From positions 1,054,001 to 1,118,000 of the forward strand of contig JAGMVK010000007.1 in the NCBI GenBank assembly GCA_020747065.1: a DNA stretch of 64,000 bases. Reading direction: 5' to 3'. This DNA comes from Cadophora sp. MPI-SDFR-AT-0126. Lineage: Eukaryota; Ascomycota; Leotiomycetes; Helotiales; Ploettnerulaceae. The notes beneath the pieces were generated by a model. It had not been told where the DNA came from, searched no databases, and was given only the letters and a program-made list of their open reading frames with translations. The position numbers and the translations under genes are program-made. Shown piece after piece: positions 1-11,661 of this stretch. How positions within the stretch are numbered: position 1 is the stretch's first letter; the number at the start of each line of letters is the position of its first letter.

Positions 1-508
1 GTACTTCTATAGCTCTATACTTAGTACACTTATACTACCTTCTTTACTTATATAATTACTCTTTATAACTATTTTTCTCTTATAATTAGAATAGAAATTC
101 GCTTCTATAATAAAGATTTACTTAAAAATTGTCTTTCTAAAAGAAGATTTACTAGTATTAGTCTATAGGCTTATATAGAATATATCTTAGCTAGAATAAG
201 GGGTAGGACCACTTATAGGAGCGATTTAGTAGTATTTCGGAGGTAGTATATAGTCTAGTATCTCTCACCCCCTCTTAGAAATACATAGATTTTTCTATAC
301 TATTAAGCTTAATATATATATATATGATATTTACGTTTAATTCTTAGCTTATATTCGGTATTGAACCGACACTTATAGATCTATACTATTTAAAAGCTTT
401 TATAAAACTAGTAGTAATAACTATAAAAAGTCTAACTTAATATCTCTTTTCTTATAGTAAAGCTTAAACTTCTTATTAAGTCTTTATTTACTAATCTAAT
501 ATAAAGCC

Positions 509-545
<37 letters not shown>

Positions 546-1796
546 TATCTCTTTAATAGAAAACAGATCTATAATAGTAAAAATAAATCGGAAGTTAAAT
601 AGGACTAGCTCTTAAGAGACTAGTAAAGCTACTATAGAAGCTATAAGAGAAGATATTATAAGAGAGGTATTTATAGACGCTAAAATCAGAGGAGAAGAAA
701 GAGAGGGATTTTATAAAGCTATTTAATCTACTTTTATCTAAGCCTTTATCTACTACTAATATTTTATAGATTAAGAGTTATTTATAAGAATTATAACTAA
801 GCTATTATATATTTATTAAGGGGCGTTAATATCTAATTCGCTAAGAGAATACTATAAAGTTATATTTTCTTTAAAGGCTAGTTAGTAAATAGCTTATAAA
901 TATATTATTAAACTATATTATATACTTATAATATATCTTATAGTACTTTTTAAGTTAATTTATCTGAAAATTCTTAATAGGTCGATTCTAGTTATACGCT
1001 ATATATTACTACGAAAGAGAAGATTCTATTCTTTTAAACTAGTCTGATTCTTTATAGCTTTTTATAGATATATTAAGGAATAAATTTAGCGTTCTTTCCT
1101 CTATATAGTCTATAAAGGCGTAACTAATTAGCGTGCTTTATATAATAGTATTTTTAGAAAGGGGATCTATAAATCGCTTAATATAAGATAGATTAAGATA
1201 CTTAGAACTATATACTTAAGAGACTATAACTTTTAGAAGTATACTCTTAAGTTCGCTAGGCTTTTAAGAGAATATAATATTTAAGATTTTACACTTAATA
1301 GTACTTATCGCTTAAGTTAATAATAAAGTAAATAACTAAATAGCTATTTAGTACTAAGAATATATAACTATAAGTTATATAATAAATTTAAAATCTTAAT
1401 AATCTTAAGATTTAAAGGATTTTAAAGATCTTAAAATCTTTAAAATCTAAAGAAAATAAAGGTTTTATATAAGACTAATATATTTACTATTAAATAAAAG
1501 CTTTATATCTAACTTTAAATAGTATTTTCACTTAATATTTAATAACTATTTTTATTTATATATAATATATTTACTTTTTAATTATTGAAGATTAACTACT
1601 ACTTTTTATATTTATACTAAGTAAATACTAAATCGTTATAAGTAGATCGAATACTAAATTAGAGTAGATAGAGAGATTAAATTTAGAACTTTTATTAAGC
1701 TTTTTTTAACTCTCTAATTAGTTAGTACTTATTAAAATACTTATTCTAGCTATTACGTGGTTTCTAAACTTAGAGACTTACTAAGTCTTATATACT

Positions 1797-1797
<1 letters not shown>
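1..1797. repeat. RIPed AT-rich repeat relics
   Basis: Very AT-rich DNA with almost no CpA or TpG, stop codons in every frame and no usable ORF, which is what RIP leaves of transposons. The part from about 1250 to 1600 resembles, base for base with many C-to-T changes, the LTR-like sequence starting at 21276 (shared order of short blocks such as ctttatat, aactttaaat, taatactttagtaa-like strings). A run of C on this strand near 265-272 looks like the complement of a polypurine tract, so a minus-strand LTR element probably ended there. No gene is seen. Confidence 0.7.
514..544. repeat. (TA)n microsatellite
   Basis: An uninterrupted TA dinucleotide run of about 15 units inside RIPed repeat DNA. 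Confidence 0.9.

Positions 1798-1889
<92 letters not shown>
1798..1889. repeat. (TAA)n microsatellite
   Basis: About 30 perfect TAA triplets. It marks the edge between the AT-rich repeat block and normal-composition DNA that starts near 1915. The apparent polyasparagine ORF across it is an artefact of the repeat. Confidence 0.95.
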
Positions 1890-2369
1890 TTTTTATTTTT
1901 AAAAGTTTTAATTTAAGAGCACGGACTATTACAGCACTCTATCGGAAAATTAGCACCGGTAAGTGTGAGCGCAATATCTAGCAATCCTAGGCCGTTACAA
2001 GTGACAGCGGCGCAATTTTCGTGTGATCTTTGCAACTATGTCATTGTGTGACTTGTGAGAGCAACAACCTTTGAGCGCGCCTCCCTATTTTGTTCCGTAC
2101 TAATCCACTGTGAAGCGCTTAGCAGCTGATCGTGTCAAAATGTGAGACAATGTCGCCCTCAGTAAACTCAACACTCATTTAACAGCTGTTGGGACACGAG
2201 TAATTTGGCCGCCCCCTGTGGCATACCTCATCTTACTATTCCATCACCACCCAACGTACTATCAAGTCATAGAAGAAACACATGTAGTCTTGCACGTATA
2301 CAAAGGTCTTAATGAAAGGATTAGCCCGTATTTAGCGTACTTGATTCCTTCCACATGAATGGCGCATTG
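1890..2369. other. P450 downstream flank, no gene seen
   Basis: Normal base composition from about 1915. It contains no long ORF and no RNA gene that I recognise; it is the 3' flank of the P450. Confidence 0.5.
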
Positions 2370-4105
2370 CTAGACCTCACGCAATAAGACTCGCATAGGG
2401 TTTGCAGGTTGCAGGACCAAGCGCTCTTTGGTAATAAAGTCATCCACTAGTACAACCGGTTCAAACCTTCGAACAAAATGTGCCACAAATAGCTTAGTTT
2501 CGACCATTGACATACTACAAATTTAAGTCAGTGGCCAATATCATAGATAGGAATTAGTCTCACACTTACTGCTGTCCGATACAACTACGATTTCCCTTCG
2601 CAAAGGGAAGCCATGACGCGTTAAGAGCTTTTGACTCTTCAGTCATCCACCGTTCTGGGATGAAACGGAAGGGTTCTGGATAAAATTTCTCGTCATAACA
2701 ACGGAAGTAGTTCGAACTGGACACAGTGGTCTATAGGCAAGTCAGCATGTGAGGTAGCGGACTGATATAGCTCAACTCACCCCAGCAGGTACATGATATC
2801 CGCCAAATTTATAACCTTCCTCTGGTGCCACTTTGGGCATTCGCAACGGAGACGCACAAACAACGCGGATGCCCTCCTTGATACAAGCTTCGAAGTAAGG
2901 CAGATTTTCGATTTGGTAGACAGTCATCATTTCAATTTTGTTGGGGGATAACGCAGTAAGCTCTGCTTGTAGTCGCTTATACATTTCAGGATTCCTCATA
3001 AGGTGCTGAAGAATGCCGGCGATCGTCATGGCTGTTGTCCCGAAACCTGTTAGGAAACGTTAGTGCCTCGTACATAACTTTTCAGCTTGAGATACTTACC
3101 AGCGCCGACAAATTGAAAGAGGATACTTGTCTTCTTCTGCTTGTCGAGATCAAAACCTAGCTCCTTGGCTCTTCTCGATGCGTCCTGAATTAAACTGAAC
3201 TCTCCAACATCCTTATCATGGACTTCTAATTCATCCAAGCAGCCTGAAATTACCCTGAGGAGCTCCGCTTGGTGACTAAAATTTCCACGACGAGGAATAT
3301 AGCAGAAGGCTGGGTAGTGAATTCTCTTGACAATGACTGTTAATCTCTCAAGCCCAGAAACACGGAGGATATAACGCTTACCATAAGCACGAGCGGTTCG
3401 AAGAGCAAGCCGTCCAACGAGTCAATGAGTGGATGGTCGAAAGTTGGTCGACTGAGTGCTTTGACCGAGTTCCCAAAGCAAAGCCGAGAGATCGTATCCA
3501 GGGTAAAACTCGCAGCCATATCATAAGTCCGCACAGGCTGACCTTCAGCACTCAGAGCACTTACAGATTCAAGAGCTATATTGATATGCTCGTTGATCTT
3601 GTCTTGAAATCCAATGACACTGGTGCGAGAGAAAGCGTGAGAGAACAAGCGGCGTAGTATGGAATGCAGCTCCGCGTCGCACGTCGTGAACATGCTAATC
3701 AAGGATGCTGGTATGATTCCATAGTACCATGCTTCTTCCTTGAGAAACCTGCTCTTCTGCCCGTACAAGTCACTGTACGCGGCAAGGTCGTCGTAGGAAA
3801 CTTCATTTGGGGCGATACGAACGATAGGACCTGCATCATAAGCCTTGATCATCACTACCAATTTCAAGCCTCGGAAAACGCTTACCATATTTTTGATGCA
3901 ACTTATGAAGAGATTCGCTTCCTTTCCAGCTGAAATCATGCTGAAGAAGCCAAAGTTTCGAGAGCTTGGCCCAAAACGGACCCGGAATAGCAGCCAGAGG
4001 GTGGAAGAAGCACCGGTAAACAATAACCCAAACCAGGCCGATGCTGGCAAGTAGAGGGGCAATAGTCCCGAGGCTAAGATTCTGAAATGACTCGAATTGA
4101 GGCAT
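2370..4105 (-). CDS. Cytochrome P450 monooxygenase, intact, 6 exons, 488 aa
   Basis: A microsomal class II P450, which would accept electrons from cytochrome P450 reductase at the ER. I read exons at 4105-3886, 3830-3382, 3325-3100, 3046-2781, 2730-2570 and 2514-2370, with introns of 50-56 bp; the exon sum is 1467 nt, exactly 489 codons. Residues about 13-32 form a membrane anchor followed by a proline hinge (PLAAIPGP). The I-helix motif is AGFGTT (298-303), the K-helix ExxR is EGIR (356-359), the PERF-type motif is FIPERW, and the heme loop is FAKGNRSCIG with ligand Cys437. The usual acidic residue before the I-helix Thr pair is Gly301. The ATG at 4105 was chosen because the longer frame upstream begins only with TTG. 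The substrate is unknown; the best general match is fungal secondary-metabolism P450s. It is divergent from the TRI12-like pump at 4520. Confidence 0.93.
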
Positions 4106-4519
4106 CTTGGAAGTGTGAACTTGTTCTGGCACGGCGCAACTGACGTGGCACGGGGACAAGAAGGTGGCTTTCTAATTGAAATACATTTCTAACTGAAAGA
4201 CGCCCGAGGATGCCGTTTGGAACCCCATTCGTTTCAAGCCGTCTTCAGAGCTAGTTCTAGACGCCCCATCTTCGAAAGTTTTACGTAGGTTGGCTCCTTG
4301 ATAGTATGCGTCCATTCAATCACGTTCAGCCGGTGACTTTCCCCACCTACCCCACACAGCACTATTGGTGGTTACACAGCCCGTGTATTTGAGATCGACC
4401 TTCCCCACACATCGGCACTTATCACCCGTAAAGTCCGGAGATTAATCAAAGAACTGCCCAATATCCCTAGCCTCTCTGCAAGCTCGTGCTTCTCTCCACT
4501 TTTTATCGGTGTCTCCAAG
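4106..4519. promoter_or_regulatory. Shared divergent promoter region, P450 / MFS
   Basis: A 414-bp gap between two divergent start codons. The length and arrangement fit a bidirectional promoter that could co-express the P450 and the pump. I cannot point to a convincing TATA box or a specific factor site. The MFS start sits in a good fungal context, with A at -3. Confidence 0.5.
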
Positions 4520-6483
4520 ATGGATACCATTGAGCATGTCGATACACGCCAAACAACGACCAGTCAACTCGTCAAAGAAGCAAAGGAGGTCATTACGTTC
4601 GAAAATGATCCTCACCGCGCAGCTCTTGAGGACAACCCAGAGCACTCCAGTATTAGCTTCAACACTTACTTAGCATTAGCCGTAAGTTGAAATCCTGAAC
4701 TCTCTGTAAATAGCTGCTTGGCTGACCTAGCCAGTTCCTAACTAGCTCATTTGGCCCAGCACTTGGTCTATGCTTTGTTACGCTCGCATCGGTAGGTCAA
4801 CAAATCACCACCGATCTTGGAGCACCGCAACTTGTAAACGTGGGTTGTTGGTGCGTGGTCGCTTGCATCGGCGGTCTCCTACTCCTTGGCCGGCCCTCTC
4901 AGCGACGTCTTTGGGCGACGATGGCCGATCCTTTTCGGTGAAGCTCTCACTATTATAGGCTCTATTGTGGGGGCCGTTGCAAAGAATGTGCCAACTCTGA
5001 TCGCGGCTCAAGCAATCGTGGGTTTCGCGACAGGTTTTCTATTTGTTACCTACGCAGGTGTACCAGAGATGCTTCCCAACAAATGGCGCGCCATCGCTAT
5101 GGGTATTTTAGAGGGGGGAATTGCTATACCTTGGCAAGTAAATGTTGCGACAGTGCGTAAAACTTATGTTAAGTTGACCGTATTGCCAGGGGAGTCATAA
5201 GTGTCATCCCTGGGGAACGCGCTGTACTCCTACGCCTCGTGGAGATGGATCTACTACATTGCGATCATTGTGGAAACCATCGCATTGATCGGTACGGCGT
5301 TCACGTATTGGCCGAGGCCATATCCTCGAGGTGGCTACGACAAAACCCGGTGGCAACGAATCAAGGAGATGGACTTCGGGGGGCTGTTCTTTTTCACGGG
5401 TGGTTTGACAACTTTGCTGATTGGTCTTACCTGGGGCGGAACTCAGGAACATCCTTGGAAGTCTGCGAGAACAATCGCGCCCATCGTAATCGGATTATCA
5501 ACGGTCGCTTTGACTGTTTTCTACGAAAAAAAAAGTCCCCAGAAACCCTATGTACCCATGGTCGCTGCTAACCAGCTTTGGGGAATTCGGCTCCTTACTT
5601 CTGGTAGTGTTTATTGGCGGTGTGACTTTCTACCCTGTGGCATCCTTGCTTCCTCGAGGTTACTTTTTCCTATTCACGACAGATGCGATGGACATCGGCG
5701 TATACTCTCTTCCAAGTACGATTGTGCAGGCTGTGGCTAGTGTGTTAGCGCCCATAACTCGTCCACAAGCTCGGATACGTCAAGTGGCAACTATTCGTGG
5801 CCTTGTTACTACAGGTTATCTTCTTGGCCGCCTTTGTAACTTCGGTCTATCCTAACCATAAATTGGCATTCATCTTCCTGCCCGCCTTCGGACCTGCATG
5901 GTTTCCTTGGACAACCGTTCTGTCGTATGCCATCGCCAGTCTACACGTTCCACATTCGAACCTGGGCTTGGCAATGGGACTGATCGGTACCGTTCGTGCG
6001 TCAGGAGGTGCTGTAGGCAATGCCATTCTTGCGACGGTTCTCAATGACCGCTTCGAAGCCTACGTTGGGCCAGAGATTGCAGCAATAGCTCTACAAAATG
6101 ACTTGAATCCGCAAGAACTGCCGCAGATCATCCCCGCAGCAATCCTGTACAACATTCATAGCCCTAGTGGACTGGAGAATATTTCGGGAATGACTCCATC
6201 CGTTCAGGAGGCGCTGCGTGTCGGCGTGCGTACCGCATACGGTCATGCTTACAAAATAGTCTTCTATATCACCATTTCGTTCAGTGTGATTGCCCTCATC
6301 TCTTCTTTGTTTGTCAGAGACGCTACCAAGTATATGACGAATCATACTCAGTTCGTCATGTCCAAGAATTTGACCACACACAAGCGACCACACAACTTCC
6401 CCGGAGATGAATGCAAGACTGAGGGCATTCACATCGAGAACACGGCCAAATCGGTCAAGGAAACTGCTCAGGGCGCCGGGTAA
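4520..6483 (+). pseudogene. TRI12-like MFS efflux transporter with four +1 frame breaks
   Basis: A major-facilitator drug:H+ antiporter of the fungal TRI12/trichothecene-efflux type (14-TMS), expected in the plasma membrane. Exon 1 is 4520-4681; intron 1 is 4682-4734. The second intron is best read as GC-AG (5134-5189, donor GCAAGT), which keeps the conserved stretch in frame. Family landmarks include AGPLSDVFGRR, SYASWRWIYYI, TFTYWPRPYP-like text and ATDAMDIG-like text before the C-terminal membrane half. The frame must drop one base at four places: near 4836-4838 (AAA), about 5213-5216 (GGGG), about 5560-5561 (GG) and about 5752-5754 (AA). Removing four bases leaves 1851 nt, exactly 617 codons, so homology is continuous to the TAA at 6481. 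It is either a young pseudogene or an assembly with homopolymer errors. It is divergent from the P450. Confidence 0.85.
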
Positions 6484-7247
6484 ATGGGATGGCATGGTTC
6501 ACTTCGGATATTTTGGATGGCAGAATAACCAAGCCGTCTTCGAAGTATTCGTAGTCGTGGGTGGAAAAAAGACGTAGTGGGAAAAACTGTCAGAACGTCT
6601 TGTATAAATCTATTTCAAAGCTTTAACGCTACAGCAGAGGACGTAGTTAACTCTATTGAAATGGTTGGAGAAAAATCTGTACTCGCTTCGTTAACCCGAA
6701 ATTATTGTATACTCCTGCGCTGGTAGCGTGTGAGTGCCTAATGGAAGAGCAGTCTGTCCGACGACAGGAGACAGACCTACATCTCCAGGACGGGCTTAAT
6801 AAATGAACCTAGTTCCAGCTGCATATTCACAACCAAATTTCGCTCGAGCCAAAGAACTCTAATACAGCGAAGACAGTCATCGTCAAGCAAGCACATCCAG
6901 CCATCCAATGTCCGTTCGATAATTGTGAAAAGTTGACTTTATGCTATGCTGATTACTATATGCCAGGCTGTTGATCTTGATACCACCATTTCAAGTTATA
7001 AACATAGTTTGCCCAGTTCCTGCACAGCCTCGACACCACAAAGGCAAATGACGACGCACCAGCTCAGGGTACGATTTAAGGGCGTAAGCGACAGATAGTC
7101 AGGACGTATGGAGTAGAGAGAATCGCTACTATTAAGAGATTAACATTCTGTTGTCCTTGTTAGGACGATTTATGTCAAGCTAGTACGTTCCGGCAGAAGC
7201 TAAGACTAAATGTCGGATAGAAACACGTGCTATTTCCTATTCGATAC
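6484..7247. other. Intergenic, no gene seen
   Basis: Normal-composition DNA downstream of the MFS gene. No ORF with family resemblance, no tRNA and no repeat was recognised. It ends abruptly at the LTR that starts at 7248. Confidence 0.5.
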
Positions 7248-7498
7248 TATGACCACCGCTCTAGAAAGACCGATATTATATATAATAACGAATTTATATA
7301 TTAGTATAAAGATATATAAAAATAACAAGAGTCTCCTAAATTCTATAACTATACAAGAAAGAGAATATAAAAGAAGAAGTAATAATATATAAAAAAAGTT
7401 AAATTAATTTTATTTAACTCTACTTCAATAAATACTTAAAAATTATCTTAAAATAGAATATCTACTTTAAGACTCTACTATTAGACTTCACTATTATA
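7248..7498 (-). repeat. Gypsy family-1 LTR, minus orientation, RIPed
   Basis: A copy of the 250-bp LTR defined by the element at 41009-49000. The left end reads tatgacc where the intact family has TGTGACG; the right end reads actattata where the family has gccgtcaca. The differences are C-to-T and G-to-A. It is followed by the complement of the internal 3' end (polypurine-tract region), so it is the 3' LTR of a minus-strand copy. Confidence 0.8.
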
Positions 7499-7704
7499 CT
7501 ACTTCTCTTTTTAAAAAGCTTATCTTTAAATGTTTTACTATTTCTTAATTATTATTATTATAGTTATAATTATTAATACTATTTTCTGAAGCCTTTAGTT
7601 AATTAAAAAGCTTTTTAAATAGTCTCAGTTAAAGTTATTAAAATAAAGATCTTTAGAATATATTTAAAGTAAGAATATATTTAAAGTTTATATTAAGTTA
7701 ACGT
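7499..7704 (-). mobile_element. Truncated 3' internal end of a family-1 Gypsy copy
   Basis: About 200 bp that align by eye with 41259-41470 of the second complete copy, and more heavily AT. The copy is cut at 7704, where another LTR of the same family begins in the opposite orientation. Confidence 0.7.
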
Positions 7705-8806
7705 TGTAATAATAGAGTCTTACGATAGAGCCTTAGAATAGATACTCTCTTAAGAGTATTCGCTTAAGCGACGCTAAGCGAGATAAAAGTAGCTCTTCTT
7801 ATATATTATTTCTTTTTCTCTATATCTTCTTTACTATATAGTTATAGATTTTAAGAAACTTTTATTATTTTTTATATATCTTTATATTAATATATAAGAC
7901 TATTATTCTATATAATAATAGTTTTTTAAAAGTAAATATTATATTATTTATATCTTTTTTATTATATTATTTAAGAAAATAAAAAAATATCTTTTATAAT
8001 AAATATCTTTAAAGCTTTATATATAATAGTATAATTAACTTAAAATAAAGAAAGTCTATATTAAGTTTAGACTTAATAAATAATATTAACTCTTTTTATA
8101 TAAAACTAAAAATTATAAAACTTTTACTTTTTTTTTCTTTTTTAACTTTAACTTAATAAAGAAATTAGGTCTTCTTCTTTAACTTTTTTTTATTAATTAA
8201 AAAGCTTAAATTAAAAAAACTTTTTTTAATAATACTAATATATTATATTTTTTTATATTTGACTTTTCTATAAATAGAACTTTTATTAAAATATTAAATA
8301 TTAAAAAAATACTATTAATTTTACTCTTTTTTATAATTTTTAATATCGCGCTAAAAGCGATACCGCAGTGGCAAACTGCGTAATAGGCTATATAGCTTCG
8401 ACCCTCGATTCTTGTACGACATTTAATTTTTAATTAAAGAGTTTTATATTAAATATATAAATTAAAAATACTTTTAATAATAGTTCTAATACTATTAAAA
8501 TATAAATAAGAAGAATTATAATTTTAAAGTTAAAATTAAAAATATAAAAATAGACTTAAAAGACTAAAATTATTTATTTAGAGAAATTAGAAATAGATTA
8601 AGTTTAATCTCTTTTAGATAATATATTAAGTAATAAAGTTATTTTATTTAAGTTAAATTAAACTTATTTATTTTTCTTTATTAAATTTAATAGTTTAATA
8701 TTTTTAATCTATTACTTTATTAATAGTAAAAGTAAAAATATTATTATAAGTTTTAGAATATTAAATAGTAATAATAATAAAACTAATAATAAAGAGTTTC
8801 TCTTTA
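7705..8806 (+). mobile_element. Truncated family-1 Gypsy copy: 5' LTR plus internal start
   Basis: The LTR spans 7705-7943 (239 bp; starts tgtaataatagag, the RIPed form of TGTGACGGCAGAG). It is followed by about 860 bp that match the first 770 bp of internal sequence of the element at 8934, apart from the 79-bp insert at 8345-8423. It is much more AT-rich than the neighbouring copy, so it is older or was mutated more often. It breaks off at the 9-bp minisatellite. Confidence 0.75.
8345..8423 (+). mobile_element. 79-bp non-RIPed insert with 11-bp target duplication (tRNA/SINE-like?)
   Basis: A segment of nearly balanced composition inside a heavily RIPed element. The sister element (around 9575) lacks it. 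It is flanked by perfect 11-bp direct repeats TAATTTTTAAT at 8334-8344 and 8424-8434. It contains an A-box-like stretch (TACCGCAGTGG) about 36 bp before a B-box-like stretch (GCTTCGACCCT) and a possible D-arm stem GCAG/CTGC. The length, pol III-like boxes and duplication size fit a retroposed tRNA-related sequence or a short SINE. A complete cloverleaf could not be folded by eye. Confidence 0.55.
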
Positions 8807-8931
8807 ATTATTTTACTTTATTTACTTTATTTACTTTATTTACTTTATTTACTTTATTTACTTTATTTACTTTATTTACTTTATTTACTTTATTTACTTT
8901 ATTTACTTTATTTACTTTATTTACTTTATTT
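8807..8931. repeat. 9-bp minisatellite (TTTACTTTA)n
   Basis: About 13 near-perfect tandem units of a 9-bp motif lying between the truncated Gypsy copy and the 5' LTR of the next copy. Confidence 0.92.
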
Positions 8932-8933
8932 AA

Positions 8934-9183
8934 TGTAACAGCAGAGCCTTATAGCAGAGCCTTAGGGTAGATACTAGATTTTAGAGCAATTTCTATATAC
9001 TCACTTAAGTAAGCTTAAGTAAGATAAAGTAAATCTCCTTATATATTACCTCTCTCTCTTTATACCTTCTTTACTATATAGTTATAGATTCTAAGAGACT
9101 CTTATTATTATTATATATCTCTCTATTAATATATAAGGTAGTAGTTATATATAATTATTATCTTTTTAAAGTAAAGTGTTATA
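8934..9183 (+). repeat. 5' LTR of Gypsy copy 1
   Basis: 250 bp starting TGTAACAGCAGAGCC and ending agtgttata. It pairs with 17202-17451 and with the LTRs of the inverted copy at 41009-49000. Confidence 0.9.
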
Positions 9184-11661
9184 TTATTTATAATTCTTTA
9201 TTATACTATTTAAGAAGATAGTAAATATCTCTTATAATAAATACCTCTAGAGTTTTATATATAGTAATATAGTTAACTTAAAATAGAGATAACTTATACT
9301 AAGCTTAGACTTAATAAATAGTACTAAACTCCTCTTTATTAAATATAAATACTATAAAACTCTTACTTTTTTCCTTTTCCTTAGTTTTAACTTAATAAAG
9401 AAACTAACTTCTCTTCTCTAGCTTCTTTCTATTAACTAAGAAACTTAAGCTAAAGAAAACTCCTTCTAATAATACTAATATATTATTCTCCTTAACCTCT
9501 AATCTCTTTATAGATATAACTTCTATAAGAGTGCTAATAAATAGAGGTATAGCTAATTCTACTCTCTTTATAACTTCTAACTTATAACTAGCGAGCTTTA
9601 TATTAACTATATAAGCTGAAAATATACTTAGTAATAGTTCTAAAGCTATTAAGGTATAAGTAAAAAGAATTATAGTATTAGAGCTAATGCTAGATACTTA
9701 AAAGTAGATTTAAGAGGCTAAGATTACTTATTTAGAGAGATTAGTAGTATTATAAGCTTAATCTCCTTAATATAGTATACTAAGTAATAAGTCTATTTTA
9801 TTTAAGCTAGAACTTATACTTCTATTTCCTTTTATTAAATCTAATAGCCTAATACCTTTATCTTATTACTTTATTAAAAGTAAAGATACTACTATAGCCT
9901 TTAGAGCGCTAGATAATAATAATAGTAGTAGTAATAATAAAAGCTCTCTCTTTATTTATTCTATATAATATTTAGCTATTCCTTTATATTCTTACTCTTT
10001 TTCCTTATTTAATTTCTCTATTACTATTATATTAAGAAGATTCTAAACTTTCTAGTAAAATTCTCTAATAGTAAGAAGTATAGCTTATATCTTTAAGAGA
10101 ACTAAGTATATAATACTCTTTAATAATACTAAGTATACTTTATTAATAAAGACTATAAGAAAGACTAGCTACTTACTTAAACTAAAGGAATTATATATAG
10201 TTTTCTAGAACTCTCTTTTATCTAAGTAGAGTATAATAAAAGTAGAAGTATTATTAATACTCTAGACTTAATTTACGAAGTAGTTTCCTTTCTTTATAAC
10301 TTTATAGAAAAAGAAAGTATATATCTCTTATATAAAAGAATAATAATAGAACTAAAATAAACTTTCTAGGAATTTTATTAACTCTTCTAAATTATTATAT
10401 AAAAAGCTAATATTATAAATCTCTTAGTTCTTAAGAGAGACCTTAAAGATAAGATACTCTAGCGCTTTTAGAAGAAGCTATACTAAGAATTCTATAATAC
10501 TATAACCTTAAAAAAATAAATAGAAGTAATTTAAATAAAAGATTAAAGCTAAGCTACTAAAGCTTTACTTATTAACTTTACTTATAAATCTTTAGTCTCT
10601 ACTCTAAAAGTATTTATATATATAATAGCTAACTACTAGAAGCCTTAAGTAAGTATTTATACTTCCTTACTTATAGGAACTTTCTCTTTTTAGTAGGTAA
10701 AAATAAGTAACTTAATGTTTATATATATAAGAGATTAATTAGCCTCTTAACTCTCTTAATTACTTATATATACTAATATACTACGTACTTTTTTTCTAAT
10801 AAATACTCTATAGTATTTCTTACTCTAACTATTAAGTTAATAGCTATATACTTCTTAAGTTAATAAGCTTTAAGTTAATAAGCTTTAAGTTAATAATAGT
10901 ATTTCCGAATCTAATAATAAGATTATAAATAATAATAACTAAAATACTAAACTTTCCTTAGAGATACTCTAAAGAAATAATAATACTTAAAGAAAGCTTT
11001 TATCTTAAGTTTTATATAAGATATATAATATCTTAATTTTATAAAACTTCTTAGTAGTAAATTATTAATAATTCTAATTACTTTCTTTAAGAATAGCTTT
11101 TTATATAAAGTACTAGTACTTCTTAATTTAGAAGTAAATAATTATTATTTTATTAACTACTCTCTTTTAAAATCTCTTTCTTTTCTTTTAAAACTTTTAC
11201 TTTACTAATTATTAGCGCTTATCTTAGTAAAAAGATTTAATAGTACTTTAAGTAGAAAGATTAACTACTATACTATTATAAACTTTATTATAGATTAATA
11301 TTTATAATCTTTTACTCTTTTTCTTATTATAAACCTTAGAAACTATAGAATTATTATTAAGAGAGTATACTTTAAGTATTATAATATTCTAATTAATACT
11401 ACTAAGTACTAATTAATATAGCTATTAAATTACTTTCTAACTATTACCTTTAGAAAGAATATCTAGATTACAAATTTATACTATAATAAAATAAAGTATT
11501 ACTACTAGCGTAATATAGAATATAGAAACTACTAATTAGATTAATTCTAGTAGACTTATAATATAAATACTCCTTTCTGAAATAGAGCTTATTATAGCTT
11601 ACTTAGTTCTCTTATTAGTATTAATATTATTACTTCTATCTTTTTTCCTTTATAACTATTA

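Noticed and set aside
1757..1981. ORF encoding polyasparagine
   Set aside because: It is only the translation of the (TAA)n tract extended by chance.
4106..4159. N-terminal extension of the P450 frame to 4159
   Set aside because: The upstream start is TTG, not ATG; the ATG at 4105 gives the expected short N-terminus before the membrane anchor.
7210..7392. 60-codon ORF starting at a normal-looking ATG
   Set aside because: It runs from unique DNA straight into a RIPed LTR at 7248; no family features.
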